Shown in pieces: positions 24,234-33,446 of a stretch of DNA of 64,000 nt; position 1 is the stretch's first letter; the number at the start of each line of letters is the position of its first letter. The DNA lies in the NCBI GenBank assembly GCA_963717635.1, contig OY970347.1:1798001-1862000 (forward strand). The letters are read 5' to 3'. This DNA comes from JALZKA01 sp963717635 (lineage in GTDB: Bacteria; Actinomycetota; Thermoleophilia; Solirubrobacterales; 70-9). The notes under the pieces are model-generated. The model was not told the origin of the DNA, searched no databases, and saw only the letters and a list, made by a program, of their open reading frames with translations. The position numbers and the translations under genes are program-made.

Positions 24234-26581
24234 GGGCTCTGCGCGGCCGGCGTATCCGCGGCCAGCTTGGGCAACGTGTCCTCGGTTTCCAGGCCGACCC
24301 GTGGAATGATGCGATCGAGCCAGGCCGGGAACCACCAGTTGGCCTTGCCCATCAGCACCATCGCAGCCGGCACCAGGAGGCAGCGGACGATCGTCGCGTC
24401 GACTGCGATCGCGACGGCCAGGCCCACTCCGAATTGCTTGACGGTGGGGTCGCCATTCAGGATGAAGCTGCCGAAGACGGCCACCATGATCAGGGCGGCC
24501 GAGGTGATCACCCGGGCACTCGACGCCAGGCCGTGCACCACCGCCTCGCGGTTGTCCGCGCTGTCGCGCCAGACCTCGCCGATCCGCGATACCAGAAATA
24601 CCTGGTAGTCCATCGAAAGGCCGAAGAGGACGGCGAACATCAGCAGCGGCACGAAGCTGACGATCGGCACCGTGTCCTCCAGTCCGATCAGGCTCAGGCC
24701 CCAACCCTTCTCGAACACCCCGACCAGTACGCCGTAGGCGGCCGCGACCGACAACAGGTTCATCAGCGCTGCCGTGATCGGAATCAGGATCGACCGGAAC
24801 GCGATCAGGAGCAGCACGAAGCTGAGCCCGACGACGATCAGGATCACGGACACCAGGTGGTCTGAGATCCGGTCGGCCAGGTCGATGTAGGCGGCGGTCG
24901 TGCCGCCCAGGTCCGCGCGCACGTCGTTGCCCTCAGCGGTTGGAACCACGTCGTCGCGCAGACGCCGAACGGTGTCCTCGGTTGCGAGATCTGACGGGGC
25001 GGTAGTCGCGATCGCGGTGAAGACCGCACCGCGCCCATCGTCGGCGACGGCAGCCTGGGAGGTCGAGGCAATCCCGGGGTCCTTGCCGACTTTCTTCTCC
25101 AACTTCTGCAGCCGCGGATCGCTGGCCGTCGAACTCAGGAACGTCTCCTGCTGATCGGTTTTTTCCTGCTGCGCCTGGCTCGGCGGTGCCGGCGGGACCC
25201 CCGTTTCTACGGCTTGGGCCTGCGCCTCCTGTTGCTGCTGTGCCTGCTGAGCCTTCAAGGCGTTCAGATCCTGGTTGTCCGGATGCGCAGGCGGGTCGAG
25301 GGCCACGGCGATCAGCAGCGGCCCGTTCTGGCCCGGGCCGAAGCCGTCGGTCAGCCGCTCGTACGCCTGGCGCGCCGTCGTGTCCTCGGGCAGCTGTCCC
25401 ACGTCCTGCTGGCCGAGCGTCATGTCTCGCAACGGCAGCGCCAGCAGCACGAGCAGGGCCACGGCGACCACCAGCGCCGGCCAGGGCCGCTTGGCCACGG
25501 CCTCGGCCCAGCGCGCCCAGCCGTGCGGGCGGTCGTCGTGGTGTGCCTGCTGGCCGAACGGGAGCCTCAGTGACTCGATCCTCGCCCCGAGCAGCGACAG
25601 GATCGCCGGCAGCAGCGTCAGCGCCGCGGTGACGGCGATCAGGACGACGATCGCCGCCGTGTAGCCCAGCGTGGTGACGATCGGGATCCGGGCGAGCGCC
25701 AGTGAACACAGCGCGATGACCACCGTGCCGCCGGCGAAGGCGACCGCACTGCCCGAAGTCGCGCAGGAACGGGCGATCGCATCAACCCGGTCGAGGCCAT
25801 CGGCCACCCGGCTCCGGTAACGGGTGACTATGAACAGCGAGTAGTCGATCCCCACGCCGAGCCCGATCATCGTCCCGAGGGTCTCGGAGATCGTCGGCAC
25901 CTCGGTGACATGCCCGAGAAGACCGACGATCGCCAGGCTGCCCAGGAGGCCGATGACAGCGGAGAGAATCGGCAGGGACATCGCGACGGCCGTGCCGAAC
26001 GCCAGTGAAAGCACTATCACGGCGGCCGCGAGGCCGATCGCCTCGCTCGAATGGGTGCTCGGGCGCGAGACCTCCTGTCCCAGGTAGCCGCCCTCGGAGA
26101 CCTCGAGGCCCGCGTCCCTTGCCGGGTCGCCGGCAGCGATGATCGCGTCCGCCTCGTCGGTATCGAGGTCGCTCGGCCCCACATTCAGGTTCAGCGAAGC
26201 GAAGCCCGTCCGCTCATTGCTCGAAAGCGCGTCGGCGCCCTCGTCGCTGAGCGGGCTGACGACACTTCGCACGTGCCGGACCCCGCGGAGCGCGCTCACG
26301 GTCTGGTTGATCGCGGCGCTGTTCTTCGAATCGGTCAGCTTGCCGGAGTCGCTGTAAAAGACCATTGGCACGGTGCCGTTTGCCTGGTCCGGCAGGCGCT
26401 GATCCAGGAGGTCTGTCGCGCTGGTGGAGTCGGTGCCCGGCAGCGAGAGGTCATCACTAGTGCGGTCACCGGCGATCCTCGAGAAGACGACGAGCCCGAG
26501 TACGAGGACGGCCCAGACCCCGACGACCAGAATCGGGTGCCGCGCACACCGAAGCCCAAGCTTGTAGAGCAGCAGGCTCAT
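24230..26581 (-). CDS. MMPL/RND-family membrane transporter
   Basis: 783 residues with twelve predicted membrane helices in two MMPL halves. Both halves carry the family signature: GLGVGIDYSLFIVTRYRSR in the first and FGLSMDYQVFLVSRI in the second, with Asp residues expected to relay protons. The second outer loop contains a Gln/Ala-rich insert (KAQQAQQQQEAQAQA). It probably exports a lipid or hydrophobic compound. ATG overlaps the dehalogenase stop by 4 bases, so the two are coupled; a lipid or toxic-substrate export role is inference. Confidence 0.88.
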   Translation of the reverse strand: MSLLLYKLGLRCARHPILVVGVWAVLVLGLVVFSRIAGDRTSDDLSLPGTDSTSATDLLDQRLPDQANGTVPMVFYSDSGKLTDSKNSAAINQTVSALRGVRHVRSVVSPLSDEGADALSSNERTGFASLNLNVGPSDLDTDEADAIIAAGDPARDAGLEVSEGGYLGQEVSRPSTHSSEAIGLAAAVIVLSLAFGTAVAMSLPILSAVIGLLGSLAIVGLLGHVTEVPTISETLGTMIGLGVGIDYSLFIVTRYRSRVADGLDRVDAIARSCATSGSAVAFAGGTVVIALCSLALARIPIVTTLGYTAAIVVLIAVTAALTLLPAILSLLGARIESLRLPFGQQAHHDDRPHGWARWAEAVAKRPWPALVVAVALLVLLALPLRDMTLGQQDVGQLPEDTTARQAYERLTDGFGPGQNGPLLIAVALDPPAHPDNQDLNALKAQQAQQQQEAQAQAVETGVPPAPPSQAQQEKTDQQETFLSSTASDPRLQKLEKKVGKDPGIASTSQAAVADDGRGAVFTAIATTAPSDLATEDTVRRLRDDVVPTAEGNDVRADLGGTTAAYIDLADRISDHLVSVILIVVGLSFVLLLIAFRSILIPITAALMNLLSVAAAYGVLVGVFEKGWGLSLIGLEDTVPIVSFVPLLMFAVLFGLSMDYQVFLVSRIGEVWRDSADNREAVVHGLASSARVITSAALIMVAVFGSFILNGDPTVKQFGVGLAVAIAVDATIVRCLLVPAAMVLMGKANWWFPAWLDRIIPRVGLETEDTLPKLAADTPAAQSP

Positions 26582-27468
26582 GCCCTCAACCAGTCGGCGA
26601 TCGCGGCCCCGATCTCCGTCCCCGCGTCCTCCTGAAGGAAGTGGGACGCGTTCTCGATCATCACCGGCGGATCCGCGCTGATCGCGGCCGCGAACTTCTC
26701 GCCGACCTTGAACGGGATGATCGGGTCGGAGTCCGCCCACAGGTGGAGCTTCGGCCGCTCGTCGTTGCGCAGCGCCTCCAGCACCCGCTTGCCGGCAGCG
26801 GCGCCGGGCATCTCGGGCGAGGTCGGAAGCATCAAGGGGAACGCACGGGCACCGGCCTTCGCCTCGGGAACCGGGAAGGGAGCGTCGTATGCCGCGGCGA
26901 CCTCGTCGGTCATGCCGCGCGCCACGGCGTTCGAGACCAGCATCGAGACCGGCAGGTCCTCGGTGCGCTCGACGAAGTCGCGGAACACCTTCCAGGGCTC
27001 CGACATCGGCTGCTCGCCGGTGAACAGGCCCGTGTCCATGATCACCATCGCCGAGAACCGGTCCGCCTGCTCGACCGCGCAGCGCAGCCCGATCGGCCCG
27101 CCCCAGTCGTGAACGACCGCGACCGCGTCCCGGAGGTCGAGGCCGTCGAACAGGGGCTTCATCGTTTCGACGTGCCGGTCGTAGGAGTACCACCCCAGAT
27201 CGGTGGGCTTGTCGGAGCGGCCGAAGCCGGCGTAGTCGGGGGCGATACAGCGGAAGCCGGCATCGCGCACCGGCGGGATCACCTTGCGCCACAGGTACGA
27301 CCAGGTCGGCTCACCGTGGAAGAAGACGACTGGACGCCCCTCGCCCTCGTCGAGGTGCGCGAGGCGCAGACCTTCGAGCTCGCGGTATCGCGGCTCGAAC
27401 GGAAATTCGGGCAGATCCGCGAAGCGGTCGTCGGGCGTGCGGTAGGCCGGGACGGTCAGAGGCCGCAT
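26578..27468 (-). CDS. Haloalkane dehalogenase-like alpha/beta hydrolase
   Basis: 296 residues from ATG 27468 (a TTG at 27504 is possible). The haloalkane dehalogenase hallmarks are present: FFHGEPTWSYLWRKV with the halide-binding Trp, the nucleophile elbow VVHDWGGPIG (Asp in place of Ser), the cap, an acid in LWADSDPIIP and catalytic His in ENASHFLQED. This is the DhlA/DhmA-type pattern; epoxide hydrolases share the Asp, so the activity needs testing. It heads the unit that includes the MMPL transporter. Confidence 0.82.
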   Translation of the reverse strand: MRPLTVPAYRTPDDRFADLPEFPFEPRYRELEGLRLAHLDEGEGRPVVFFHGEPTWSYLWRKVIPPVRDAGFRCIAPDYAGFGRSDKPTDLGWYSYDRHVETMKPLFDGLDLRDAVAVVHDWGGPIGLRCAVEQADRFSAMVIMDTGLFTGEQPMSEPWKVFRDFVERTEDLPVSMLVSNAVARGMTDEVAAAYDAPFPVPEAKAGARAFPLMLPTSPEMPGAAAGKRVLEALRNDERPKLHLWADSDPIIPFKVGEKFAAAISADPPVMIENASHFLQEDAGTEIGAAIADWLRA

Positions 27469-27521
27469 CCTAGGCCGCGCTGTCGCGATAGGGTCGGCCG
27501 GCAAGCGACCGGGAGGCGAGA

Positions 27522-29501
27522 GTGGCCGTTGCGCAGGCGGTTTTGAGCGAGCAGCGCCGGGCGGTTCTCGAAGCGCTGTGTGACACCTTCATCCCGGCGG
27601 TCGAGGCCCCGACCGGCGATCCCGTCGAGCGAGAGTTCATGGCCCGCGCCGCCTCGGACCTCGAGGTCGCAGCTCAGATCGAGGGCCTGATGGCGCAGGC
27701 GATGCTGCCCGAGGAGATCGAGGCGCTGGGCGGCCTCCTCGACGCGCTCGGCGCCGAGGGATTCGCCGAGGCGCCGCTCGAAGCACGAACCCAGATCATC
27801 CACGGGTTCCGGGACTCAGATCCGGACGCCAAGCACGGCCTGCACCAGGTTAAGGCGCTCACCTACCTCTTCTTCTACGCGCTGCCGGACGACGTGGGCT
27901 CGAATCCGAACTGGGAGGCGATCTCGTATCCGGGGCCGAACTCGGCTCCGCCCTCGTCCGAGGCGGCGCCGAAGACGATCACGGTCGTGCCCGTCAGCGG
28001 CGATTCCGCAACCCTGACTTGCGACGTCTGCGTCGTCGGATCCGGCGCCGGCGGCGCGGTGGTCGCCGCCCGGTGTGCCGAGGCGGGCAAGCAGGTGCTG
28101 GTGCTCGAGGCCGGGGGCTACCGCAACGAGGCGGACTTCAAACAGCTCGAGCTGCCCGGCTACCTCGAGCTCTACTACGGCGGCGGGCTTGCCGCGTCCG
28201 AGTCGGGGTCGATCGCGATCCTCGCCGGGGCAACGTTGGGCGGTGGCACCGTCGTCAACTACATGAACTGCGTCCGGCCACCGGACCGGATCCTCTCCGA
28301 ATGGGCGGATCACGGGGTCGGGGGCGTGGACGATCCCGGGTTCGTCAGCGACAACGTGGACGTCGTCATGGAGCGGATCGGGGCCAACACGGAGGCCACG
28401 ACGCAGAACGGCACCCATCAGCGCCTGATCAAGGGGTGCGACGAGCTCGGATACGAGCACCGCCCGATCTGGAGGAACGCGACGCTCGACGACGACTCGG
28501 CGAACTGCGGCTACTGCCCCGCCGGCTGCCAGCACGGCTGCAAGCGCTCGGCGATGAAGACCTGGCTCCAGGACTGCTCTGACGCGGGTGGCCGCGCGGT
28601 GGTCGGCGCCCACGCGGATCGGATCCTCAGCGACGGCGGGCGCGCCACGGGGGTCGAGGCAACCGTGACCCACGAGGACGGCACGACCACGGCGGTTCGA
28701 GTCGACGCGCCTACCGTCGTCGTCGCGTGCGGCTCGGTCGAGTCGCCGGCGCTGCTGCTGCGCAGCGGCATCGGAGGACCCGCCGCCGGCAAGCACCTGC
28801 GGCTCCATCCCGCTTACTTCGTGATGGGGGTCTACGAGGACCCGGTCGAGGGCTGGAACGGCCAGCTCCAGTCCGCCCTCTCGGACCATTTCATCGACAT
28901 CGAGGACGGCTTTGGCTTCCTGATCGAGGCGACCGGCGCGTTCCCGGGCCTGCTCAGCGCCTCGTTCCCCTGGGAGTCGGGTGAGAATTCGAAGCGGACC
29001 ATGCAGAGCCTTCGCTGGCAGGCTCCGTTCATCACGGTGGCCCGTGACCACGGATCGGGCGAGGTCGTCCTCGACGAGCACGGCCGCGCGGTCGTGCGAT
29101 GGGGGCTCGACGACGTAGTCGACGCGCGCCTGGCACGCCGGGCGAACGTGGAGCTCGCGCGATTGCACCAGGCTGCGGGAGCGATCGAGATCTTCACCGG
29201 CCACTCACGGCGGGTTGGCTGGAGCCATGGCGAGGACTTTGACGCGTTCCTCGAGCAGGTCGACGCCGCGAGCTATGCGCCGAATGACGTCGCCTGCTTC
29301 ACGGCACACCAGATGGGCTCCTGCCGGATGGGCTCGGACCCGAAGACCTCGGTGGCGGACGGCAACGGGCAGCTCCACGACGTCAGCGGCGTTTGGATCG
29401 GCGACGCGAGCGCGTTCCCGACCGCGCCCGGGGTCAACCCGATGGTGACGATCATGTCGCTCGCGCATCGGACTGCGACCAAGCTGCTCGCCGACACCTG
29501 A
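27522..29501 (+). CDS. GMC oxidoreductase, long-chain alcohol oxidase-like
   Basis: 659 residues. Residues 1-120 are a helical domain like gluconate 2-dehydrogenase subunit 3. The FAD-binding GMC domain begins at about 165 with DVCVVGSGAGGAVVAARCAE. A Cys-rich segment (CGYCPAGCQHGCKRS, about 328-342) and the C-terminal HQMGSCRMGSDP and WIGDASAFPTAPGVNPM motifs with the catalytic His/Asn pattern match long-chain fatty alcohol oxidases. It would oxidise alcohols using FAD. The GTG has a GGGAGG site 5 nt upstream. Divergent from the dehalogenase. Confidence 0.85.
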   Translation: MAVAQAVLSEQRRAVLEALCDTFIPAVEAPTGDPVEREFMARAASDLEVAAQIEGLMAQAMLPEEIEALGGLLDALGAEGFAEAPLEARTQIIHGFRDSDPDAKHGLHQVKALTYLFFYALPDDVGSNPNWEAISYPGPNSAPPSSEAAPKTITVVPVSGDSATLTCDVCVVGSGAGGAVVAARCAEAGKQVLVLEAGGYRNEADFKQLELPGYLELYYGGGLAASESGSIAILAGATLGGGTVVNYMNCVRPPDRILSEWADHGVGGVDDPGFVSDNVDVVMERIGANTEATTQNGTHQRLIKGCDELGYEHRPIWRNATLDDDSANCGYCPAGCQHGCKRSAMKTWLQDCSDAGGRAVVGAHADRILSDGGRATGVEATVTHEDGTTTAVRVDAPTVVVACGSVESPALLLRSGIGGPAAGKHLRLHPAYFVMGVYEDPVEGWNGQLQSALSDHFIDIEDGFGFLIEATGAFPGLLSASFPWESGENSKRTMQSLRWQAPFITVARDHGSGEVVLDEHGRAVVRWGLDDVVDARLARRANVELARLHQAAGAIEIFTGHSRRVGWSHGEDFDAFLEQVDAASYAPNDVACFTAHQMGSCRMGSDPKTSVADGNGQLHDVSGVWIGDASAFPTAPGVNPMVTIMSLAHRTATKLLADT

Positions 29502-29532
29502 CCGGAGCGGGTCCGCCTGCGACGATCCGCTG

Positions 29533-30657
29533 GTGACTACCGCGATCGTCTCCGATCTCCACCTGGGCGCCGGCAACGACTCGGATCTGCTGCGCCGGCG
29601 CGAGGCCCTTGAGCCGTTGCTCGAGACCGTGGCGAGCGCCGACCGGCTCGTTCTCCTCGGCGACGTGATCGAGCTCCGCGACAGGCCGTTGGGCGAGGCG
29701 ATCGAGCTCGCCACGCCCGTCCTCCGCGAGCTGACCGCCAAGGCGGGCGGCGAGGTCGTGATCGTGCCCGGGAACCACGACCACCGGCTGGTGAGCGGGT
29801 GGCTCGAGCAGCGCGCTCTGGCCGGTCGGCGGCCGCTGCGGCTGGCCGATCGCGCGCGACTCGACGTCTGGCCCGCCTCGATCCTGCGGAGCGCGCTGGG
29901 GAGGATCGACCTGCGCATGTCCTACCCGGGCCTTTGGATCCGCGACGACGTCTACGCCACGCACGGGCACTACCTGGACCGGCATCTCACGATCCCGACC
30001 TTCGAGCGCCTCGGCCTTGCCCTGGTCGAGCGCACGCTCGGGCTCTCGCCCGCGCTTCCTGACCCTCTGGAGGATCCCGAGCATGAGCCCGACCGGGACG
30101 CACCCGATTCCTACGAGCAGATCACGGCGCCGGTCTACGCCTTCCTGTTCGCGCTCGCCCAGGCCGGCGCGCTCAGTGGACACCCGGGCGGCACTCCCTC
30201 GAAGCGAGTCTGGGATGCATTGTCCGGCGGCGACAGCGCCGCCGGGAAGATCCGCGGGTGGCTGCTGGGCTCCGTGGCGCTGCCCGGCGCGGTGGGCGTC
30301 GCCAACCGGCTCGGCCTCGGCCCGGTTCGCTCTGACCTGTCGCCGGGGGCGATCAGCCGCGCGGGGGTCAACGCGATGGGCGAGGTCGTCGAGCGGCTCG
30401 GAATCGAGGCCCGCCACGTGATCTTCGGCCACACCCATCGCCGCGGCCCGATGCCGGAGGAGGACGAATGGCGGCGGGAGGAGGGCGGGCCGAACCTGTG
30501 GAACTCGGGTAGCTGGGTCCACAGTCCGAGCCTGCTGCGCTCGCGGGCGGACAACAGCCCCTACTGGCCCGGGACGGTCGCGCTCGTGGACGACGACGGC
30601 CCGCCCCGGCTCGAGCACCTCCTCGATGGCTGGACGCGCGAGGACCTGGAGCAGTGA
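29533..30657 (+). CDS. Calcineurin-type metallophosphoesterase
   Basis: 374 residues. All metal-binding motifs are seen in order: DLHLG (residue 8), GDVIE (43), GNHDHR (79), a GH in ATHGHYLD (about 146) and GHTHRRG (about 298). The region between has an insert with hydrophobic segments. No signal peptide. The substrate may be a phospho-lipid or nucleotide; its stop overlaps the start of the PI-PLC-like membrane protein by 4 bases (GTGA), which suggests a joint role in phospholipid or envelope phosphate metabolism. Confidence 0.85.
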   Translation: MTTAIVSDLHLGAGNDSDLLRRREALEPLLETVASADRLVLLGDVIELRDRPLGEAIELATPVLRELTAKAGGEVVIVPGNHDHRLVSGWLEQRALAGRRPLRLADRARLDVWPASILRSALGRIDLRMSYPGLWIRDDVYATHGHYLDRHLTIPTFERLGLALVERTLGLSPALPDPLEDPEHEPDRDAPDSYEQITAPVYAFLFALAQAGALSGHPGGTPSKRVWDALSGGDSAAGKIRGWLLGSVALPGAVGVANRLGLGPVRSDLSPGAISRAGVNAMGEVVERLGIEARHVIFGHTHRRGPMPEEDEWRREEGGPNLWNSGSWVHSPSLLRSRADNSPYWPGTVALVDDDGPPRLEHLLDGWTREDLEQ

Positions 30658-32489
30658 GCCGGCGGCTCGGCTCGGCGGCCGCGATCGTGCTCGGCACGCT
30701 GTTCTTGCTGGCGGGGACGCTGACCCTCTACGCGAAGCGCAACGTCCTCGATGCCCCGCGGTTCTCCGAGCGCGTCCTCTCGACGCTCGACGACGCCGAC
30801 GTCCGCGACGAGCTGGCCCGGATCGGCGTGGCCGAGCTCGAGCGCCAGGTGTCGCCCGACCTGGTCGCGCTCCGCGGGGCGATCGAGCCGGCCCTGGTCG
30901 AGCTGGCCGGGACCACGGGGTTCGCGGAAGCCCTGGGGGCGGCACTCGAGGCGGCCAACGAGGTGGCCTTCGACCGAGGGGCGGACCGGTTCGCGGTGGT
31001 TCTGATCGATTCCGGCGCGCTGCTGCGCGAGCGTCTTGACGGCGTCGCGCCGGGCCTGGCCGCCCGTATCCCCGACGGCCTCGACGTCCGCATCGCCGAC
31101 CTATCCGAGGCGCCGGCGCTGATCGAGCTGGCTCAGGCCGCGGACCGCGTCAGGACCCTGGGCACGGTGCTGCCGATCCTCGGCCTGGCTCTGCTTGGCG
31201 CCGGAATCGCCTTCGCGCGCGACCGCCGAACGGCCGCGTTCGGGGCGGGCCTCGGGGTCGCGCTTGCGGGGGGCGCGCTGTTCCTCGGGTACTCGATCGG
31301 CCGGGAGCTGACTGCGGAGCTGCCGGCCAGCGATGACGGCCAGGCGGCGGTCGAGCTCCTCTGGTCCGCGATCCTCGGCGACCTGCGCGATTGGGCGCTC
31401 GGCCTGGCTGCGATCGGAGCGCTGGTCGCCGGGCTCGCGGTCGTGGCGCTCGAACGCGGGCGGATCGCCCTCGCCGTGGTTGCCGGGACGGCTACGGCTG
31501 GCGCGGCGGCGGCGGCCTTCGCGTTCGGCGGCGACGACCCGCCCACGCTGACGCCGAGCTTCGGGTCCGAGTGCAACGGCTCCGCGGAGCTCTGTGACCG
31601 GGCCTTCGACCGCGTTGCCTTCGCCACCGCGCACAACGCCATGTCCGCCGCCGGCTACCCCGGCTACCTGTTCCCGATGCAGGACGCGCCCATCGCGGAC
31701 CAGCTCGACAGCGGGATCCGCGGCCTGATGCTCGACGTCTATTACGGCCTGCCCGGCCGGCGCGTGTTCACCGACTTCAGTCGCAGCCCATCGAGCCTGA
31801 TCGCCAGCGCCAGGGAGAAGCTGGGCCCGGAGCTGATCGCTGCGGCCGACAAGCTCCGCAAGAAGATCGGCCGTCCGTCCAGCGAGGAGGCCTCCCTCTT
31901 CCTCTGCCACGGGTTCTGCGAGCTCGGCGCGGTGCCGGTGACCGAAGGCCTGGATGAGATCGCTCAGTTCCTGGATGCCAACCCGGGTGAGGTGGTAACG
32001 CTGATCTTCGAGGACTACGTCGAGCCGTCGGACATGGCCGCCGCGATCGAGGCAAGCGGGGTCGGCGATCACGTCTACGAGGGGTCAACCGATGAGTGGC
32101 CGACCCTCGGCGAGATGGCCGGCGACGACCAGCGGGTGCTGGTCATGGCGGAAAACCGCACGGACGGCGGCCCGCCCTGGTACCACCAAGCCTACGACCT
32201 GATGCAGGAGACCGGTTTCGACTACTCCTCGCCGGCGAAGATGGGCCGCGACTGCGAGCCAAACCGTGGCGAGCCGGACAACCCGCTGTTCCTGATCAAC
32301 AACTGGATCAACACCGATCCCGCGGCCCGGCCGTCGAACGCCCGCGTCGTCAACGACCGCAAGTTCCTGCTTGACCGCGCGCGGCTCTGCGAGCGGGAGC
32401 GCGACGCGCTCGTCAACTACCTCGCGATCGACTTCTTCCGCGAGGGCGAGGTGGTCGGCACCGTCGACGCGCTCAACGCCTACCGCTGA
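30654..32489 (+). CDS. Membrane-anchored PI-PLC X-like phosphodiesterase
   Basis: 611 residues. The N-terminal half has five membrane segments (about 8-27, 166-186, 192-214, 246-266, 270-292) separated by a 130-residue outer loop. The C-terminal half (about 300-611) is a PI-PLC X-like catalytic domain: FATAHNAMSA (His about 328), GIRGLMLDVYYG, LFLCHGFCELG and NPGEVVTLIFEDYV. It probably cleaves a glycerophospho- or inositol-lipid at the outer membrane face. GTG start overlaps the phosphoesterase stop. The membrane fusion is not typical of secreted bacterial PI-PLCs. Confidence 0.75.
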   Translation: MSRRLGSAAAIVLGTLFLLAGTLTLYAKRNVLDAPRFSERVLSTLDDADVRDELARIGVAELERQVSPDLVALRGAIEPALVELAGTTGFAEALGAALEAANEVAFDRGADRFAVVLIDSGALLRERLDGVAPGLAARIPDGLDVRIADLSEAPALIELAQAADRVRTLGTVLPILGLALLGAGIAFARDRRTAAFGAGLGVALAGGALFLGYSIGRELTAELPASDDGQAAVELLWSAILGDLRDWALGLAAIGALVAGLAVVALERGRIALAVVAGTATAGAAAAAFAFGGDDPPTLTPSFGSECNGSAELCDRAFDRVAFATAHNAMSAAGYPGYLFPMQDAPIADQLDSGIRGLMLDVYYGLPGRRVFTDFSRSPSSLIASAREKLGPELIAAADKLRKKIGRPSSEEASLFLCHGFCELGAVPVTEGLDEIAQFLDANPGEVVTLIFEDYVEPSDMAAAIEASGVGDHVYEGSTDEWPTLGEMAGDDQRVLVMAENRTDGGPPWYHQAYDLMQETGFDYSSPAKMGRDCEPNRGEPDNPLFLINNWINTDPAARPSNARVVNDRKFLLDRARLCERERDALVNYLAIDFFREGEVVGTVDALNAYR

Positions 32490-32490
32490 C

Positions 32491-32958
32491 TCAGCGGGCG
32501 AGCAATCCCAACGCGTGGACGAGCGACCCGGTGATCGCCGCGCCCGCCTGCTCGATCGCGTTCGGGTTGCCCGGGAAGTTGAGGATCAGCGTGCGCTTCC
32601 GGGTGCCGGCAACGCCGCGCGACAGAAACCAGTGCTCGGGCACGTGCTCGCGCGACGCCAGCCGCATCGCCTCGGCGAACCCCGGCGCCTCACGGTCGAT
32701 CACGTCGCGAGTCGCCTCCGGGGTGACGTCGTCGGGCGAGAGGCCGGTGCCGCCCGTTGTGGCGATCAGGTCGCACCCCTCCTCGTCGGCGTAGAAACGC
32801 AGGCGGCCGGCGATCAGCTCGCGCTCGTCCGGGATCAACTCAACCGCGATTACCTCGCAACCCGCGGCCGCAAGCAGGTCGCGCAGCTTCGGCCCCGAGA
32901 CGTCCTCACCGTTCCCCGCCGATTTCGAGGTCGAGATCGCGAGCACTGCCGTTCTCAC
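32491..32958 (-). CDS. mog: Molybdopterin adenylyltransferase
   Basis: 155 residues of the MogA/MoaB fold: VRTAVLAISTSKSAG at the start, TTGGTGLSPDDVTPEATRDV (nucleotide/molybdopterin site) and the closing LILNFPGNPNAIEQ. It adenylates molybdopterin before molybdenum insertion. GTG start 2 nt after the moaC stop; last gene of the leftward run moeA-moaDE-moaC-mog. Confidence 0.9.
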   Translation of the reverse strand: MRTAVLAISTSKSAGNGEDVSGPKLRDLLAAAGCEVIAVELIPDERELIAGRLRFYADEEGCDLIATTGGTGLSPDDVTPEATRDVIDREAPGFAEAMRLASREHVPEHWFLSRGVAGTRKRTLILNFPGNPNAIEQAGAAITGSLVHALGLLAR

Positions 32959-32960
32959 GG

Positions 32961-33446
32961 TCAGGCCCTCCGGCGCCACGCGCCACTGCGGCCTCCGCGC
33001 TTCGAAAGCAGCGTGACACGCTCGATCTCGACCTCGCGCTCGATGCTCTTGACCATGTCGTAGACCGTCAGCGCCGCGACCGAGCACGCCGTCATCGCCT
33101 CCAGCTCGACACCGGTGCGTCCAACCGTCCGCGCCTCGCCGGTCAGGACCACGACGCCCTCGGTGGCGTCGATCTCAGCGCGGACGTCGACGAAGGTGAG
33201 CGGCAGCGGGTGGGCCAGCGGGATCAGCTCGGCGGTCCGCTTGGCGGCCTGGATGCCCGCAATGCGCGCGGTGCCGATCACGTCGCCCTTCGGCGCGTCC
33301 CCGCGCTCTACCGCCCGCGCTGCCTCGGGGCTCATCCGCACCCGCGCCTCGGCGACGGCGGCGCGCTCGGTCTCGGCCTTCGCGCCGACGTCCACCATCC
33401 GGGCGGCGCCGCCCTCGTCGAGGTGGGTGAGGTCGGGGTCACTCAC
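32961..33446 (-). CDS. moaC: Cyclic pyranopterin monophosphate synthase accessory/MoaC
   Basis: 161 residues, the usual length. MoaC signatures: MVDVGAKAETERAAVAEA, GIQAAKRTAELIPLAHPL and VGRTGVELEAMTACSVAALT followed by DMVKS. It converts the MoaA product into cyclic pyranopterin monophosphate. GTG start overlaps the moaD-moaE fusion stop by 4 bases. Confidence 0.95.
   Translation of the reverse strand: MSDPDLTHLDEGGAARMVDVGAKAETERAAVAEARVRMSPEAARAVERGDAPKGDVIGTARIAGIQAAKRTAELIPLAHPLPLTFVDVRAEIDATEGVVVLTGEARTVGRTGVELEAMTACSVAALTVYDMVKSIEREVEIERVTLLSKRGGRSGAWRRRA

Noticed and set aside
24230..27292. Reading the MMPL transporter with a 236-residue extension
   Set aside because: The extension is the shadow of the dehalogenase; ATG 26581 overlaps the dehalogenase stop.
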